From Blastococcus colisei (GTDB lineage Bacteria; Actinomycetota; Actinomycetes; Mycobacteriales; Geodermatophilaceae), in the NCBI RefSeq assembly GCF_006717095.1, contig NZ_VFQE01000001.1, forward strand, positions 62,001 to 126,000: 64,000 bases of DNA, written 5' to 3'. Below, piece by piece: positions 54,229 to 61,977 of the stretch; the first letter of the stretch is position 1; each line of letters starts with the position of its first letter. Under the pieces are notes generated by a model. That model was not told the DNA's origin and made no database searches. It saw nothing but the letters and a program-made list of their open reading frames with translations. The translations under genes were made by a program, and so were the position numbers.

Positions 54229-54887
54229 CGGATGGCGACCGGCGCCAGGGCTGCGCGGAGTAGTCGCGCCGCGGCCGCCGGATCGTCGGCTGCGCAGATG
54301 TCGGACACCACGCAGATCCCGTCGACACCGGTCGCGGCCACGGCGGCCGCTCGCGTGGCGTCGATCCCGCCGATCGCGACGGCGCAGAGCCCCCCGGCGC
54401 GGGCGAGGGAGGTCAGGTGGCCGACTGTGTCCAGCCCCAGGCCGGGACCCGCCTCCGGCTTGGTCGGTGTGGCCCAGACCGGGCTGAGACCGACGACGTC
54501 GACGGTTCCCGGCGGTAGCCGCAGGGCCTTCTCGAGGTCGTCGGCACTCTCCACCGACAGCCCGATCAGCCGGTCGGGCCCGAGCAGCGCTCGGACCTCG
54601 GCTGCCGGCAGGTCCTCCTGGCCGACGTGCACGCCGTCGGCGCCGGCCAGCAGGGCGACGTCCACGGCATCGTTGACGACGACCGACACGTCCGGTCGGT
54701 CGGCGACCGCGGCCTGGACCGCTCGGGTCAGCGCCAGCAGCTCACGCCGGGAGGCGACCTTGTCCCGGACCTGGACGGCGGTCACTCCGCCGGCCACCGC
54801 GGCACGGACGACATCGGCCACCGGCCGGGGGCGGCACAGTTCCGTGTCGGTGACCAGGTACAGCGTGAGGTCGAACGGCCGTCTCAC
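54225..54887 (-). CDS. thiE: Thiamine-phosphate synthase
   Basis: Joins HMP-pyrophosphate and thiazole phosphate to give thiamine phosphate. It has 220 residues, TIM barrel. [47 protein letters not shown] and [20 protein letters not shown] are family motifs, and [12 protein letters not shown] binds phosphate. GTG 54887 overlaps the thiM stop as GTGA. It lies between thiM and thiD in a salvage-type operon. Confidence 0.96.
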   Translation of the reverse strand: MRRPFDLTLYLVTDTELCRPRPVADVVRAAVAGGVTAVQVRDKVASRRELLALTRAVQAAVADRPDVSVVVNDAVDVALLAGADGVHVGQEDLPAAEVRALLGPDRLIGLSVESADDLEKALRLPPGTVDVVGLSPVWATPTKPEAGPGLGLDTVGHLTSLARAGGLCAVAIGGIDATRAAAVAATGVDGICVVSDICAADDPAAAARLLRAALAPVAIR

Positions 54888-55696
54888 CCGGCGACCCGGA
54901 CGTCCGCCACGCGGAGGTCCGCGATGGCCAGGGCGTCCCCGTCCACCGCGTCGAGGGCGTCGAGCCACGCGGCGGCGAACGTGCCGGGCCCCGCGGCCGT
55001 CGCCGTCGCCCACTCGGCGGCCAGCGCGACGTGGGCGTGCGCGGCGGCCGCACCGGTCAACGGATCGTCGGTGACGGCGAGGTAGGCCGCCACCAGCGCA
55101 CCGAGCGCGCAGCCGGCGCCGGTCGTCCGCGTGAGCAGGACCGATCCGCCGCCGACGCGGACGATCCGGCGTCCGTCGGTGAGCAGGTCGACCTCACCAC
55201 TCACCGCGACCACACCCCCGGTGTGAAGGGCCAGTCCCACCGCCGCGGCGACCGCGTCGTCGGTGGCGGCGGTGCTGTCCACGCCGCGGCCGCCGGCGCC
55301 GGCTCCGGCGAGCGCCATGACCTCGGAGGCGTTGCCGCGGACGACGGTGGGACGCAGCGCCACCAGTTCAGCGGCGAGTTCCGTGCGGTAGGCCAGGCCG
55401 CCCACTGCGACCGGGTCGAGCACCCAGGGCGTTCCCGCCGTTCCGGCCGACCGGGCTGCGAGTCGCATCGCCTCGGCGGTGCGGCGGTGGACGGTGCCGA
55501 CGTTGACCAGCACGGCGGAGGCCACGGCGGCGAAGTCGCCGGCCTCCTCCGGGGCATCGACCATGGCCGGTGCCGCGCCCGCGGCGAGCAGCGCGTTGGC
55601 CGTGATCGCCTGCACGACGGTGTTCGTGAGGCAGTGCACCAGAGGTGCGTTCGCGCGCACTGCCTCGCGGGCAGCGTTGAGTTCGACGGCATCCAT
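54884..55696 (-). CDS. thiM: Hydroxyethylthiazole kinase
   Basis: Phosphorylates the thiazole alcohol for thiamine salvage. It has 270 residues. [21 protein letters not shown] (about 20-40), [34 protein letters not shown] and [20 protein letters not shown] are ThiM motifs. ATG 55696 has AAGGGATG upstream, at the 3' end of a TPP riboswitch. First gene of thiM-thiE-thiD; with thiE and thiD it makes a salvage pathway from thiazole and HMP. Confidence 0.96.
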   Translation of the reverse strand: MDAVELNAAREAVRANAPLVHCLTNTVVQAITANALLAAGAAPAMVDAPEEAGDFAAVASAVLVNVGTVHRRTAEAMRLAARSAGTAGTPWVLDPVAVGGLAYRTELAAELVALRPTVVRGNASEVMALAGAGAGGRGVDSTAATDDAVAAAVGLALHTGGVVAVSGEVDLLTDGRRIVRVGGGSVLLTRTTGAGCALGALVAAYLAVTDDPLTGAAAAHAHVALAAEWATATAAGPGTFAAAWLDALDAVDGDALAIADLRVADVRVAG

Positions 55697-55701
55697 GCCG
55701 G

Positions 55702-55782
55702 TGACATCCCTTCGCCAGTACCAACTGGAGCAGGTTCGACGGGTGTGTTCTCAGTCCCGGTCAGGACACCCCGTGCCACGTA
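55702..55782 (-). ncRNA. TPP riboswitch (thiM-thiE-thiD leader)
   Basis: On the minus strand the order is GGCACGGGGTGTCC, GACTGAGA, ACACACCC, GTCGAACCTGCTCCAG, TTGGTACTGGCGAAGGGA. These are the THI-element blocks: the CTGAGA loop, GAACCTG, and the terminal GCGwAGGGA. It ends just before the thiM start, so it probably hides the ribosome site when TPP is bound. Confidence 0.9.
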
Positions 55783-55856
55783 CGCCCCGAACGTAACAGC
55801 CGGGCGGGTGGCCGTGCTGCCCGGGCGAGGACGGGAACGACCGGCTAGCGTGCCGC

Positions 55857-55948
55857 CCGTACGCGGGAGCCCATCGGAATGGGCTGAGAGGGCGGCAGGG
55901 GTCGCCGACCGTTGGAACCTGTCCGGGTCATGCCGGCGTAGGGAGGCA
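55857..55948 (+). ncRNA. TPP riboswitch (alcohol dehydrogenase leader)
   Basis: CGCGGGAGCCC, GGGCTGAGAGGG, then GTTGGAACCTGTCCGGGTC, ATGCCGGCGTAGGGAGGC give an even closer match to the TPP aptamer consensus. The GGGAGG at the 3' end is also the ribosome site of the GTG at 55952, so ligand binding should sequester it. A -10-like TAGCGT at 55846-55851 is a candidate promoter. It points away from the thiM riboswitch, with about 75 bases between them. Confidence 0.9.
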
Positions 55949-55951
55949 GTT

Positions 55952-56962
55952 GTGCGTGCTGTGCGTTTCCACGGAGCGGGACGATCTGTGGTCGTCGAGG
56001 ACGTCCCGGGTCCTCGCCCGGGCCCCACGGAGGTGTTGATCGACGTCGCCGCCGCGGGGGTGTGCGGCACTGAGTTGCACTTCCTCGACGGGCTGCTGAC
56101 CCCGGCCCGGACCCCCATCACCCTGGGACACGAGGTGGCCGGCGTCGTCGCCGAGGTGGGCGACGGCGTCGAGGACGTCGCCGTGGGAGACCGCGTCGCG
56201 GTGCACTACCGGCATGCCTGCCACCGGTGCCGCTCGTGCCAGGCCGGGAACGACCACCTCTGTGACGCCCCGCTCGGGTTCCTCGCCTTCGCCAGCGACG
56301 GGGGATTCGCCGAGCAGGTCGTCGTCCCCGCCTCCGCAGTGGTCCGGGTGCCCGACGGGCTGGACCTCGCGGTCGCGGCCACGCTGTGCTGCAGCGGCAC
56401 CACGGCGCTGCACGCGGTGGGCGTGGCGGGGGTCCGGGCGGGCGCCGACGCCGTCGTCTACGGGACCGGGGGCGTCGGCCTGGCCCTCGTCCAGGTCCTC
56501 CGTGAGGCCGGGGCGCGGCCGATCGCCGTCGCCCGGGATCCCCAGCGGTTGCGGCTGGCGCGCGAGCTGGGAGCGGAGGTCACGGTGGACGGGAGCGGGG
56601 ACGTCGAGGCCCCGATCCGGGAGGCGACCGGCGGCGCCGGCGCCGACGTGGTCTTCGAGCTGGTCGGCACCAGGGAGACCAGCGCCGCCGCTCTGGCGTC
56701 CCTGGGCAAGCGGGGAACGCTGGTCTACGTCGGCTACAGCTTCGACACCGTGGAGATCAGTCCGCTCTCGCTCGTCGTTCCCGAGCAGCGGATCGTCACC
56801 TCGGTCGGCAACCGCCGCTCCGAGTTGGTCGAGGCGCTCGACCTGGGCGCCCGGGGCCTGCTGCGCACGACGGTGGACGAACATTTCCTCGACGACGCCC
56901 CGCGCGTCCTCGACGAGCTGCGCGCCGGCCGGATCGTCGGGAGAGCGGTGCTCCGCCCCTGA
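55952..56962 (+). CDS. Zinc-binding alcohol dehydrogenase under a TPP riboswitch
   Basis: A 336-residue medium-chain dehydrogenase. The catalytic zinc ligands are C in AGVCGTELHF (about 36) and GHEVAGVV (about 58). A structural-zinc loop with cysteines reads ACHRCRSCQAGNDHLC (about 88-103). YGTGGVGLALVQVL (about 170-183) is the NAD(P) motif. The substrate is unknown. GTG 55952 overlaps the riboswitch 3' end, which makes thiamine-linked control likely. The N-terminus MRAVRFHG fits the family. It is not a known thiamine-pathway enzyme, so the pairing is unusual. Confidence 0.92.
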   Translation: MRAVRFHGAGRSVVVEDVPGPRPGPTEVLIDVAAAGVCGTELHFLDGLLTPARTPITLGHEVAGVVAEVGDGVEDVAVGDRVAVHYRHACHRCRSCQAGNDHLCDAPLGFLAFASDGGFAEQVVVPASAVVRVPDGLDLAVAATLCCSGTTALHAVGVAGVRAGADAVVYGTGGVGLALVQVLREAGARPIAVARDPQRLRLARELGAEVTVDGSGDVEAPIREATGGAGADVVFELVGTRETSAAALASLGKRGTLVYVGYSFDTVEISPLSLVVPEQRIVTSVGNRRSELVEALDLGARGLLRTTVDEHFLDDAPRVLDELRAGRIVGRAVLRP

Positions 56963-57068
56963 CGATGCGCTCACGACGACGCGCCATCCGCCTATCCGGC
57001 CGACGAGCAGGGGCGATGGGTCGCTCGGCGCGCTGCCGAGGCCGTGACAGGTTCGGTGGTCGCGGCGC

Positions 57069-57689
57069 ATGAGCGTGATGGCGCAGGCGCGGGCCGAGCG
57101 CGAGGACCTGCTCGACCTGGTGGAGCGGCTCACCCCGGAGCAGTGGCGCACTCCGTCGCTGTGCGCGGGCTGGACGGTGCAGGACGTCGTCGCCCACGTG
57201 CTGAGCTACGACGAGCTCGGCCCACGGCAGCTGGCGGCTCGCTTCACCCGCGGTCTCTTCCTCGTCGACCGCACGAATGCGCTCGGTCTGTGCGAGTACG
57301 CCGTGCGCACTCCGGCTGAGCTGGTCGAGCTGCTCCGCGCCCACCTCACGCCGACGGGGCTGACCGCGGGCCTGGGCGGAGCGATCGCCCTCACCGACGG
57401 TCTCATCCACCAGCAGGACATCCGGCGCCCGCTGGGCGAGCCGCGGACCATCCCGGCGGAGCGGCTCGTGCCCGCGCTGCGCACCGCCCTGTTCGGCCCG
57501 GTGCTGCGCGGGGTGGTGCGCGTGCGCGACGTCCGGCTCGTGGCGACCGATCTGGACTGGGCGTTCGGTCGGGGGCCCGAGGTCCACGGCACCGCCGAGG
57601 CCCTCCTGATGGCCGTGGCGGGCCGGAGGGCGGTCGCCGACGAGCTCTCCGGGCCCGGACGGGCCCGGGTGGCGCAGCGGCTCGGTTGA
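57069..57689 (+). CDS. DinB-superfamily / mycothiol-dependent maleylpyruvate isomerase-like protein
   Basis: A 206-residue protein of the TIGR03083 type. It has the N-terminal four-helix pattern LLDLVERLTPEQWRTPSLCA then GWTVQDVVAHVLSYD (about 15-50), with the His in VAHVL as a likely metal ligand, another His in LIHQQDIRRPLG (about 117), and the C-terminal HGTAEALLMAVAGR. Such proteins often use mycothiol, whose inositol comes from Ino1. The precise reaction is unknown. The name DinB here refers to the fold, not DNA polymerase IV. Confidence 0.82.
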   Translation: MSVMAQARAEREDLLDLVERLTPEQWRTPSLCAGWTVQDVVAHVLSYDELGPRQLAARFTRGLFLVDRTNALGLCEYAVRTPAELVELLRAHLTPTGLTAGLGGAIALTDGLIHQQDIRRPLGEPRTIPAERLVPALRTALFGPVLRGVVRVRDVRLVATDLDWAFGRGPEVHGTAEALLMAVAGRRAVADELSGPGRARVAQRLG

Positions 57690-57737
57690 GCCCGGCCATC
57701 CCTTGCCGCTGTCGGCGGTTCCGCGCACTCTGGGCAG

Positions 57738-57992
57738 ATGGCGCACAGCGGCACGAGTGTGGGCACGGTCGTCCGATGGGACGGAAGCCAGGGCGCCGGC
57801 CTCATCGAGGCGCCGGATCTCCCGGGCGACTGCTGGGTGGAGGCAGCCGCGCTGGATCCCAGCGCCAACGGCGGTCTGCGCGCGGGACAGGTCGTCGAGG
57901 TGGAGTGGACCGAGACCGGGGCCGGTAGCCACCCCGTGCGTGCCGACCGCGTGACGCCACGGGACGACCTGCAGGCCACACCGGGCGCCTGA
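57738..57992 (+). CDS. Divergent cold-shock-domain-like protein
   Basis: An 84-residue protein patterned like a cold-shock domain: GTVVRWDGSQGAGLIEAPDL (about 9-28), WVEAAALDPSANGGLRAGQV, then EVEWTETGAGSHPVRADRV. The aromatic residues of RNP1 (KGFGFI) are replaced by QGAGLI and those of RNP2 by CWVEA, so nucleic-acid stacking would be weak. ATG follows CACTCT by six bases, probably leaderless. It is convergent with the helicase gene (24 bases). Function unknown. Confidence 0.65.
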   Translation: MAHSGTSVGTVVRWDGSQGAGLIEAPDLPGDCWVEAAALDPSANGGLRAGQVVEVEWTETGAGSHPVRADRVTPRDDLQATPGA

Positions 57993-58015
57993 CGCGCAGG
58001 GGACCACCCTGGAGA

Positions 58016-59758
58016 TCAGCCGTCGACCAGTGCCGCCGCGGGCAGCCAGTCGGCGTCGAGCAGCTCGGCGATCTCCCGGAGGGACGACGTGTCCGCGCCC
58101 GCGGCCGAGCCGCTGACTGCCAGCCGCTCCACCATCACGCGCGCCACCTGCTCCTCCACGGTGTCCTCGGCGAACGCGATCCGCCACGGCGAGGTCTTCC
58201 CGTCCCGGTGGGTGCGGCCGGTGACCTGACGGGCCTGGATGCCGGAGAACCGTGGCTGGTGGAAGAGCCCCACCCGCGGGGTGTCCGAGGCAGCCCGCCC
58301 GTCCGGCAGAGTCTCGCCGGCGTGCAGCGAGATGGACGCCGTCACGGTGAACACGCAGACCATCGCGTCGCCCCGCTGGAAGCGCAGCCGCTCGCGCTCG
58401 ACATCGAAGCGGTCCCTGCCGTAGATGCCGGCGACCGGGATGCCCGCGTCCAGCAGGGCCTCGCGGATCGGGTCGGCCGCCGTCTCGACGAACTCGACCG
58501 AGACCGCCACCTGGCGCTCGGCCTCCACCTGAGCCCGGACCCAGTCGACGGTGGCCTGCACCCGGATCAGCCCGGCCTTCTGGCGGAACCGCATGAGCGC
58601 GGCCCGGCCCTTCGCGCTCTGCCGCGCCTTGCGGGCCAGCTGCATCTCCGCCCGGAACTCCGACCACTCCGACTCGTAGGCGGCCCGCTCCGCGGGGGTC
58701 AGTGCCACCGGCGTGCCGGTCACCGACACCGGACCCCAGGGCGCCGGGCGGTGCAGCGTGGCGGGCGGGTCGGCGTCGGCCAGCCACGACTGCAGCCGCG
58801 TCAGGTCGGTGCGGCGGGCGTCGGCGTCCTCGGACCACTGCCAGCCGTAGCGGCCACGTTCCACGTGGAACCCGTGGGCCTCGAGCCGCTTCGGCAGGTC
58901 CGCCCACTCTCGGATCGACTCCCCGTGCCGGACGGCGAACTCCGGGGCCAGGTAGGGCAGCTCGAGCGGGGTGTGCGCGGGGGTGGCGGTGCAGGCCAGG
59001 ACGAACGGGGCGTCCTTGACCCGGCCTGCCCCGGACACTGCCTTCCAGTGCTTCCAGCGCTGGGTGGTGGTGTGCCGGACCATGTGCGCCTCGTCGGCGA
59101 CGACGACGTCGAACCGGAGCGTGGAGACCTTCGCCAGCCGGTCCCAGGTGGTCACGCACCAGCGGAGGCCGCCGTCGCCGAACCCGGCGATCGAGCGCGT
59201 CCAGTGCGGGATCGTGATGGCGGCCGGGCGGTCGGCGATCACCAGGACGGTCCGGACGTCGCGCTGCTCGGCGATCGCCTTCACCGCGAGGATCGCCGTC
59301 CCGGTCTTGCCCACGCCGGGGTCGTCACCGAGCAGGAACACCCGGCCGCCCGCTGCCGCGTGGGCGGCCACCACGTCGGCGCCGTCGCACTGCTGGTCCC
59401 GCGGCGTCATCGGCCGGGCCAGAGGGACCGCCCGCGGCTTCTCGTTGAGCTCGTCCTCCAGGAAGCGCTCGAACGTGTAGGGCGCCGGGTCGTAGGGTGC
59501 GAGCTCCGGTGGCAGGTCCGGGCCGACCCAGACGTGCGCCTGCAGGCCGGCGTGCCACACCGCTCCCGGCGCCGGCGCGCGGAACGGCACGGCGAGCACC
59601 CACACCCGCTCGCCCGGACCCGCGCTCGGAGTCTCCGGCGCCGGCTTCTTCGACCGCGCCGGTGCGGTGGCGCGCTTCGCGGTGGTGGTCGTCCTGCGGC
59701 TCGTCGTCCTGCTGCTCGTGCTGCGGCTGTTCTTGCTTCGGCGTGGCCGGCCTGGCAT
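58016..59758 (-). CDS. DEAH-type DNA/RNA helicase, SNF2-like
   Basis: A 580-residue superfamily 2 ATPase. A Lys/Thr/Arg-rich tail (1-45) is followed by a unique domain (about 50-130). Walker A is LLGDDPGVGKTGTAIL (about 142-157), Walker B is VVVADEAHM (about 221-229), motif III is LACTATPAHT, and the C-terminal domain has QVTGRTHRDGKTSPW (motif VI). Such stand-alone helicases resemble phage SNF2-like proteins. ATG 59758 has GAGGGGGAG. A parS site lies inside the coding sequence. No other phage gene is nearby. Confidence 0.83.
   Translation of the reverse strand: MPGRPRRSKNSRSTSSRTTSRRTTTTAKRATAPARSKKPAPETPSAGPGERVWVLAVPFRAPAPGAVWHAGLQAHVWVGPDLPPELAPYDPAPYTFERFLEDELNEKPRAVPLARPMTPRDQQCDGADVVAAHAAAGGRVFLLGDDPGVGKTGTAILAVKAIAEQRDVRTVLVIADRPAAITIPHWTRSIAGFGDGGLRWCVTTWDRLAKVSTLRFDVVVADEAHMVRHTTTQRWKHWKAVSGAGRVKDAPFVLACTATPAHTPLELPYLAPEFAVRHGESIREWADLPKRLEAHGFHVERGRYGWQWSEDADARRTDLTRLQSWLADADPPATLHRPAPWGPVSVTGTPVALTPAERAAYESEWSEFRAEMQLARKARQSAKGRAALMRFRQKAGLIRVQATVDWVRAQVEAERQVAVSVEFVETAADPIREALLDAGIPVAGIYGRDRFDVERERLRFQRGDAMVCVFTVTASISLHAGETLPDGRAASDTPRVGLFHQPRFSGIQARQVTGRTHRDGKTSPWRIAFAEDTVEEQVARVMVERLAVSGSAAGADTSSLREIAELLDADWLPAAALVDG
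58858..58871. promoter_or_regulatory. parS centromere site inside the helicase gene
   Basis: GTTCCACGTGGAAC, perfect palindrome (codes for part of GFHVERG on the minus strand). About 55 kb from the origin spacer, the most distant site in the window. Confidence 0.85.
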
Positions 59759-59824
59759 GGCTCTCCCCCTCGTCCCCGGCACGGTAGGCGGCGGCACCGA
59801 CGGAACGTCTGATGGAATCGCCGG

Positions 59825-60673
59825 GTGACCGACGACGAAGGGGACGACGAGCGTCTCGCCACGCGCACCGTGGGGGAGTCGGGGCCGCGGGTCGTCTTCG
59901 TGCACGGGCTGTTCGGTCAGGGCCGGAACTGGACCACGATCGCCAAGGGGCTGGCGGACGGCCATCGCGTGACCCTGGTGGACCTGCCCAACCACGGGCA
60001 CTCCCCGTGGACCGACCGGGTCGACTACCTCGACATGGCCGAGATGCTGGCCACGGAGTTCGAGCACCTGGGGGAGCCGGTCACGCTCGTCGGCCACTCG
60101 ATGGGCGGGAAGGTGGCGATGCAGCTCGCGCTGCGGCGCCCGGAACTGCTGCGCGCGCTGGTCGTCGTCGACATCGGGCCGGTCGAGTACCCGTTGACGG
60201 GCGGCCGCACCGACGACCCCGACGAGGAGGCCTCGCCGTTCGCCGCGTTCATCGCGGCCATGCGGGCGATGGACCTCGACGCGCTGACGACCCGCGCCGA
60301 TGCCGACGAGGCCCTGAAGACCGCCGTCCCCAGCCGGATGGTCCGCAGCTTCCTGCTGCAGAGCCTGGTGCGGGAGGGGGCGGACGGCGACGGGTGGTGC
60401 TGGCGGCTGAACCTGGAGCTGCTCGAGCGAGACCTCGGTGAGCTGCGCGGCTTCCCCGAGCCCCCGCCCGGGGCCACCTACGACGGCCCGGTCCTCTGGG
60501 TGGCGGGCGCGAACTCGACCTACGTGCTCGACGAGGACCGCCCGCACATGGACGCCCTCTTCCCCGCCACCCGGCTGGTCCGGATCAAGAACGCCGGCCA
60601 CTGGGTGCACTCCGAGCAACCCGAGGTCTTCCTCGCGACCGTGCGCCGGTTCCTCGACACCGTCGAGAGCTGA
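59825..60673 (+). CDS. Alpha/beta-fold hydrolase
   Basis: A 282-residue hydrolase. VVFVHGLFGQGRNW (about 23-36) is the oxyanion loop, VDLPNHGHSPWT follows, and GHSMGGKVAMQLAL (about 93-106) carries the nucleophile Ser. The last His is in NAGHWVHSEQPEVF (about 259). The sequence resembles YbfF/ABHD11-type esterases. No ribosome site is seen before GTG 59825. It is divergent from the helicase gene. Confidence 0.88.
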   Translation: MTDDEGDDERLATRTVGESGPRVVFVHGLFGQGRNWTTIAKGLADGHRVTLVDLPNHGHSPWTDRVDYLDMAEMLATEFEHLGEPVTLVGHSMGGKVAMQLALRRPELLRALVVVDIGPVEYPLTGGRTDDPDEEASPFAAFIAAMRAMDLDALTTRADADEALKTAVPSRMVRSFLLQSLVREGADGDGWCWRLNLELLERDLGELRGFPEPPPGATYDGPVLWVAGANSTYVLDEDRPHMDALFPATRLVRIKNAGHWVHSEQPEVFLATVRRFLDTVES

Positions 60674-60739
60674 CCGGCGGCGCGTGCGACCCCTGGTACC
60701 TTCCGCGAGCCCGCCGATCCGTACCGCCGAAGGATCCTC

Positions 60740-61513
60740 ATGCGTCTGCCCCGAGTCCTGGCCGCCGTCATCTCCGCGTCCAGCGCGGTCCTCGCCGTGG
60801 GAGCGCTCGGTATGGCGCCGGCCGCGGCCATCGCCAACGGCGTGGCGGCCGAGGAGGGGCAGTTCCCCTTCGCCGTGCAGCTGAAGCTGGACGACATCAT
60901 GCGGTCGGACGGGACGACGTACGACAGCGCGTGCTCCGGAGCCCTCATCTCTCCGACCTGGATCATGACCGCCGGGCACTGCTTCCACGACGGTGACCGC
61001 AACCGGGTGAGCGGTGCCCCCCGGTACGCGACCACCGCCCGCCTGGGTACCGCCAGCACCACCGATCCGGATGCCGGCGTGACCCGGACGGTCACGTGGG
61101 TCGAGCAGTCGAGCACGAACGACATCGCGGTCGCACGGCTCGACGCGCCGGTCGAGGGCATCACGCCGATCGCGCTGAACACGGCCAAACCGGCCAGGGG
61201 TCAGGTACTGACCTTCGCCGGATGGGGCGCCACCACCAGCGACGGCCCACCGAGCGAGCAGCTCTACTGGGGTCAGGTCTCGGTCAGCAGCGTCCGATCG
61301 ACGACGGTCCTGGTGAAGGGACACTGGCCGGCCAAGGACACCAGCGCCTGCCCGTACGACTCCGGGGCGCCGTACTTCACCGACAGCCCGACGCCGGCGC
61401 TCGTCTCCGTGGAGAGCGGCGGGCCGGCCTGTCCGCACCGGCAGCAGGAGACGACCGCCCGCGTCGACGTGGTCCTCCCGTGGGTGAACAGCGTCGTGAC
61501 CGACCTGTCCTGA
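60740..61513 (+). CDS. Secreted trypsin-like serine protease
   Basis: A 257-residue exported protease. A signal peptide (MRLPRVLAAVISASSAVLAV, ending near APAAA) is followed by a mature start IANGVAAEEGQFPFA, typical of trypsin-fold enzymes. The triad is H in TAGHC (about 80), D in TNDIAVARL (about 127) and S in CPYDSGAPYF (about 207), the last replacing the usual GDSGGP. Cysteines pair near the active-site loops. The ATG has an AAGGA site. A pro-peptide is very short or absent. Confidence 0.9.
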   Translation: MRLPRVLAAVISASSAVLAVGALGMAPAAAIANGVAAEEGQFPFAVQLKLDDIMRSDGTTYDSACSGALISPTWIMTAGHCFHDGDRNRVSGAPRYATTARLGTASTTDPDAGVTRTVTWVEQSSTNDIAVARLDAPVEGITPIALNTAKPARGQVLTFAGWGATTSDGPPSEQLYWGQVSVSSVRSTTVLVKGHWPAKDTSACPYDSGAPYFTDSPTPALVSVESGGPACPHRQQETTARVDVVLPWVNSVVTDLS

Positions 61514-61598
61514 CGGGGACTGACCGGCGCGAGGACGTCGTCGGCGAGCGCTGGACGCTGCCCACAGCGACTGCCGGGCCGGTCGATACCGTCCAGCG

Positions 61599-61934
61599 GT
61601 GACGGTCGCCCGCTCGGTCCTGCTGTTCGTGCTCGCCGCGATCGCCGAGATCGGCGGGGCCTGGCTGGTGTGGCAGGGCGTCCGGGAGCACCGCGGCTGG
61701 ATCTGGATCGGCGCCGGGGTGATCGCGCTGGGGCTCTACGGGTTCGTCGCGACGCTGCAGCCCGACGCGAACTTCGGCCGCATCCTCGCCGCGTACGGCG
61801 GCGTCTTCGTCGCCGGGTCGCTGCTGTGGGGCATGGTCGTGGACGGCTTCCGGCCCGACCGGTGGGACGTCGCCGGTGCGCTGATCTGCCTGGTCGGCGT
61901 CGCAGTGATCATGTACGCCCCGCGCGCCGCCTGA
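61599..61934 (+). CDS. YnfA (UPF0060) family small membrane protein
   Basis: A 111-residue protein with four membrane helices: [20 protein letters not shown] (about 6-25), [37 protein letters not shown] and [17 protein letters not shown]. The [11 protein letters not shown] motif marks the UPF0060/YnfA family, related to small multidrug transporters; the role is uncertain. GTG 61599 follows TACCGT by six bases (leaderless). Confidence 0.93.
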   Translation: MTVARSVLLFVLAAIAEIGGAWLVWQGVREHRGWIWIGAGVIALGLYGFVATLQPDANFGRILAAYGGVFVAGSLLWGMVVDGFRPDRWDVAGALICLVGVAVIMYAPRAA

Positions 61935-61977
61935 GATCAGGTCGCGGGAGGGGGCCGCGGCGGGTCAAGATCAGCGC

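Noticed and set aside
58016-59758. Prophage or defence island
   Set aside because: Only the helicase is phage-like; no integrase, structural, methylase or nuclease genes are adjacent, and base composition matches the neighbours.
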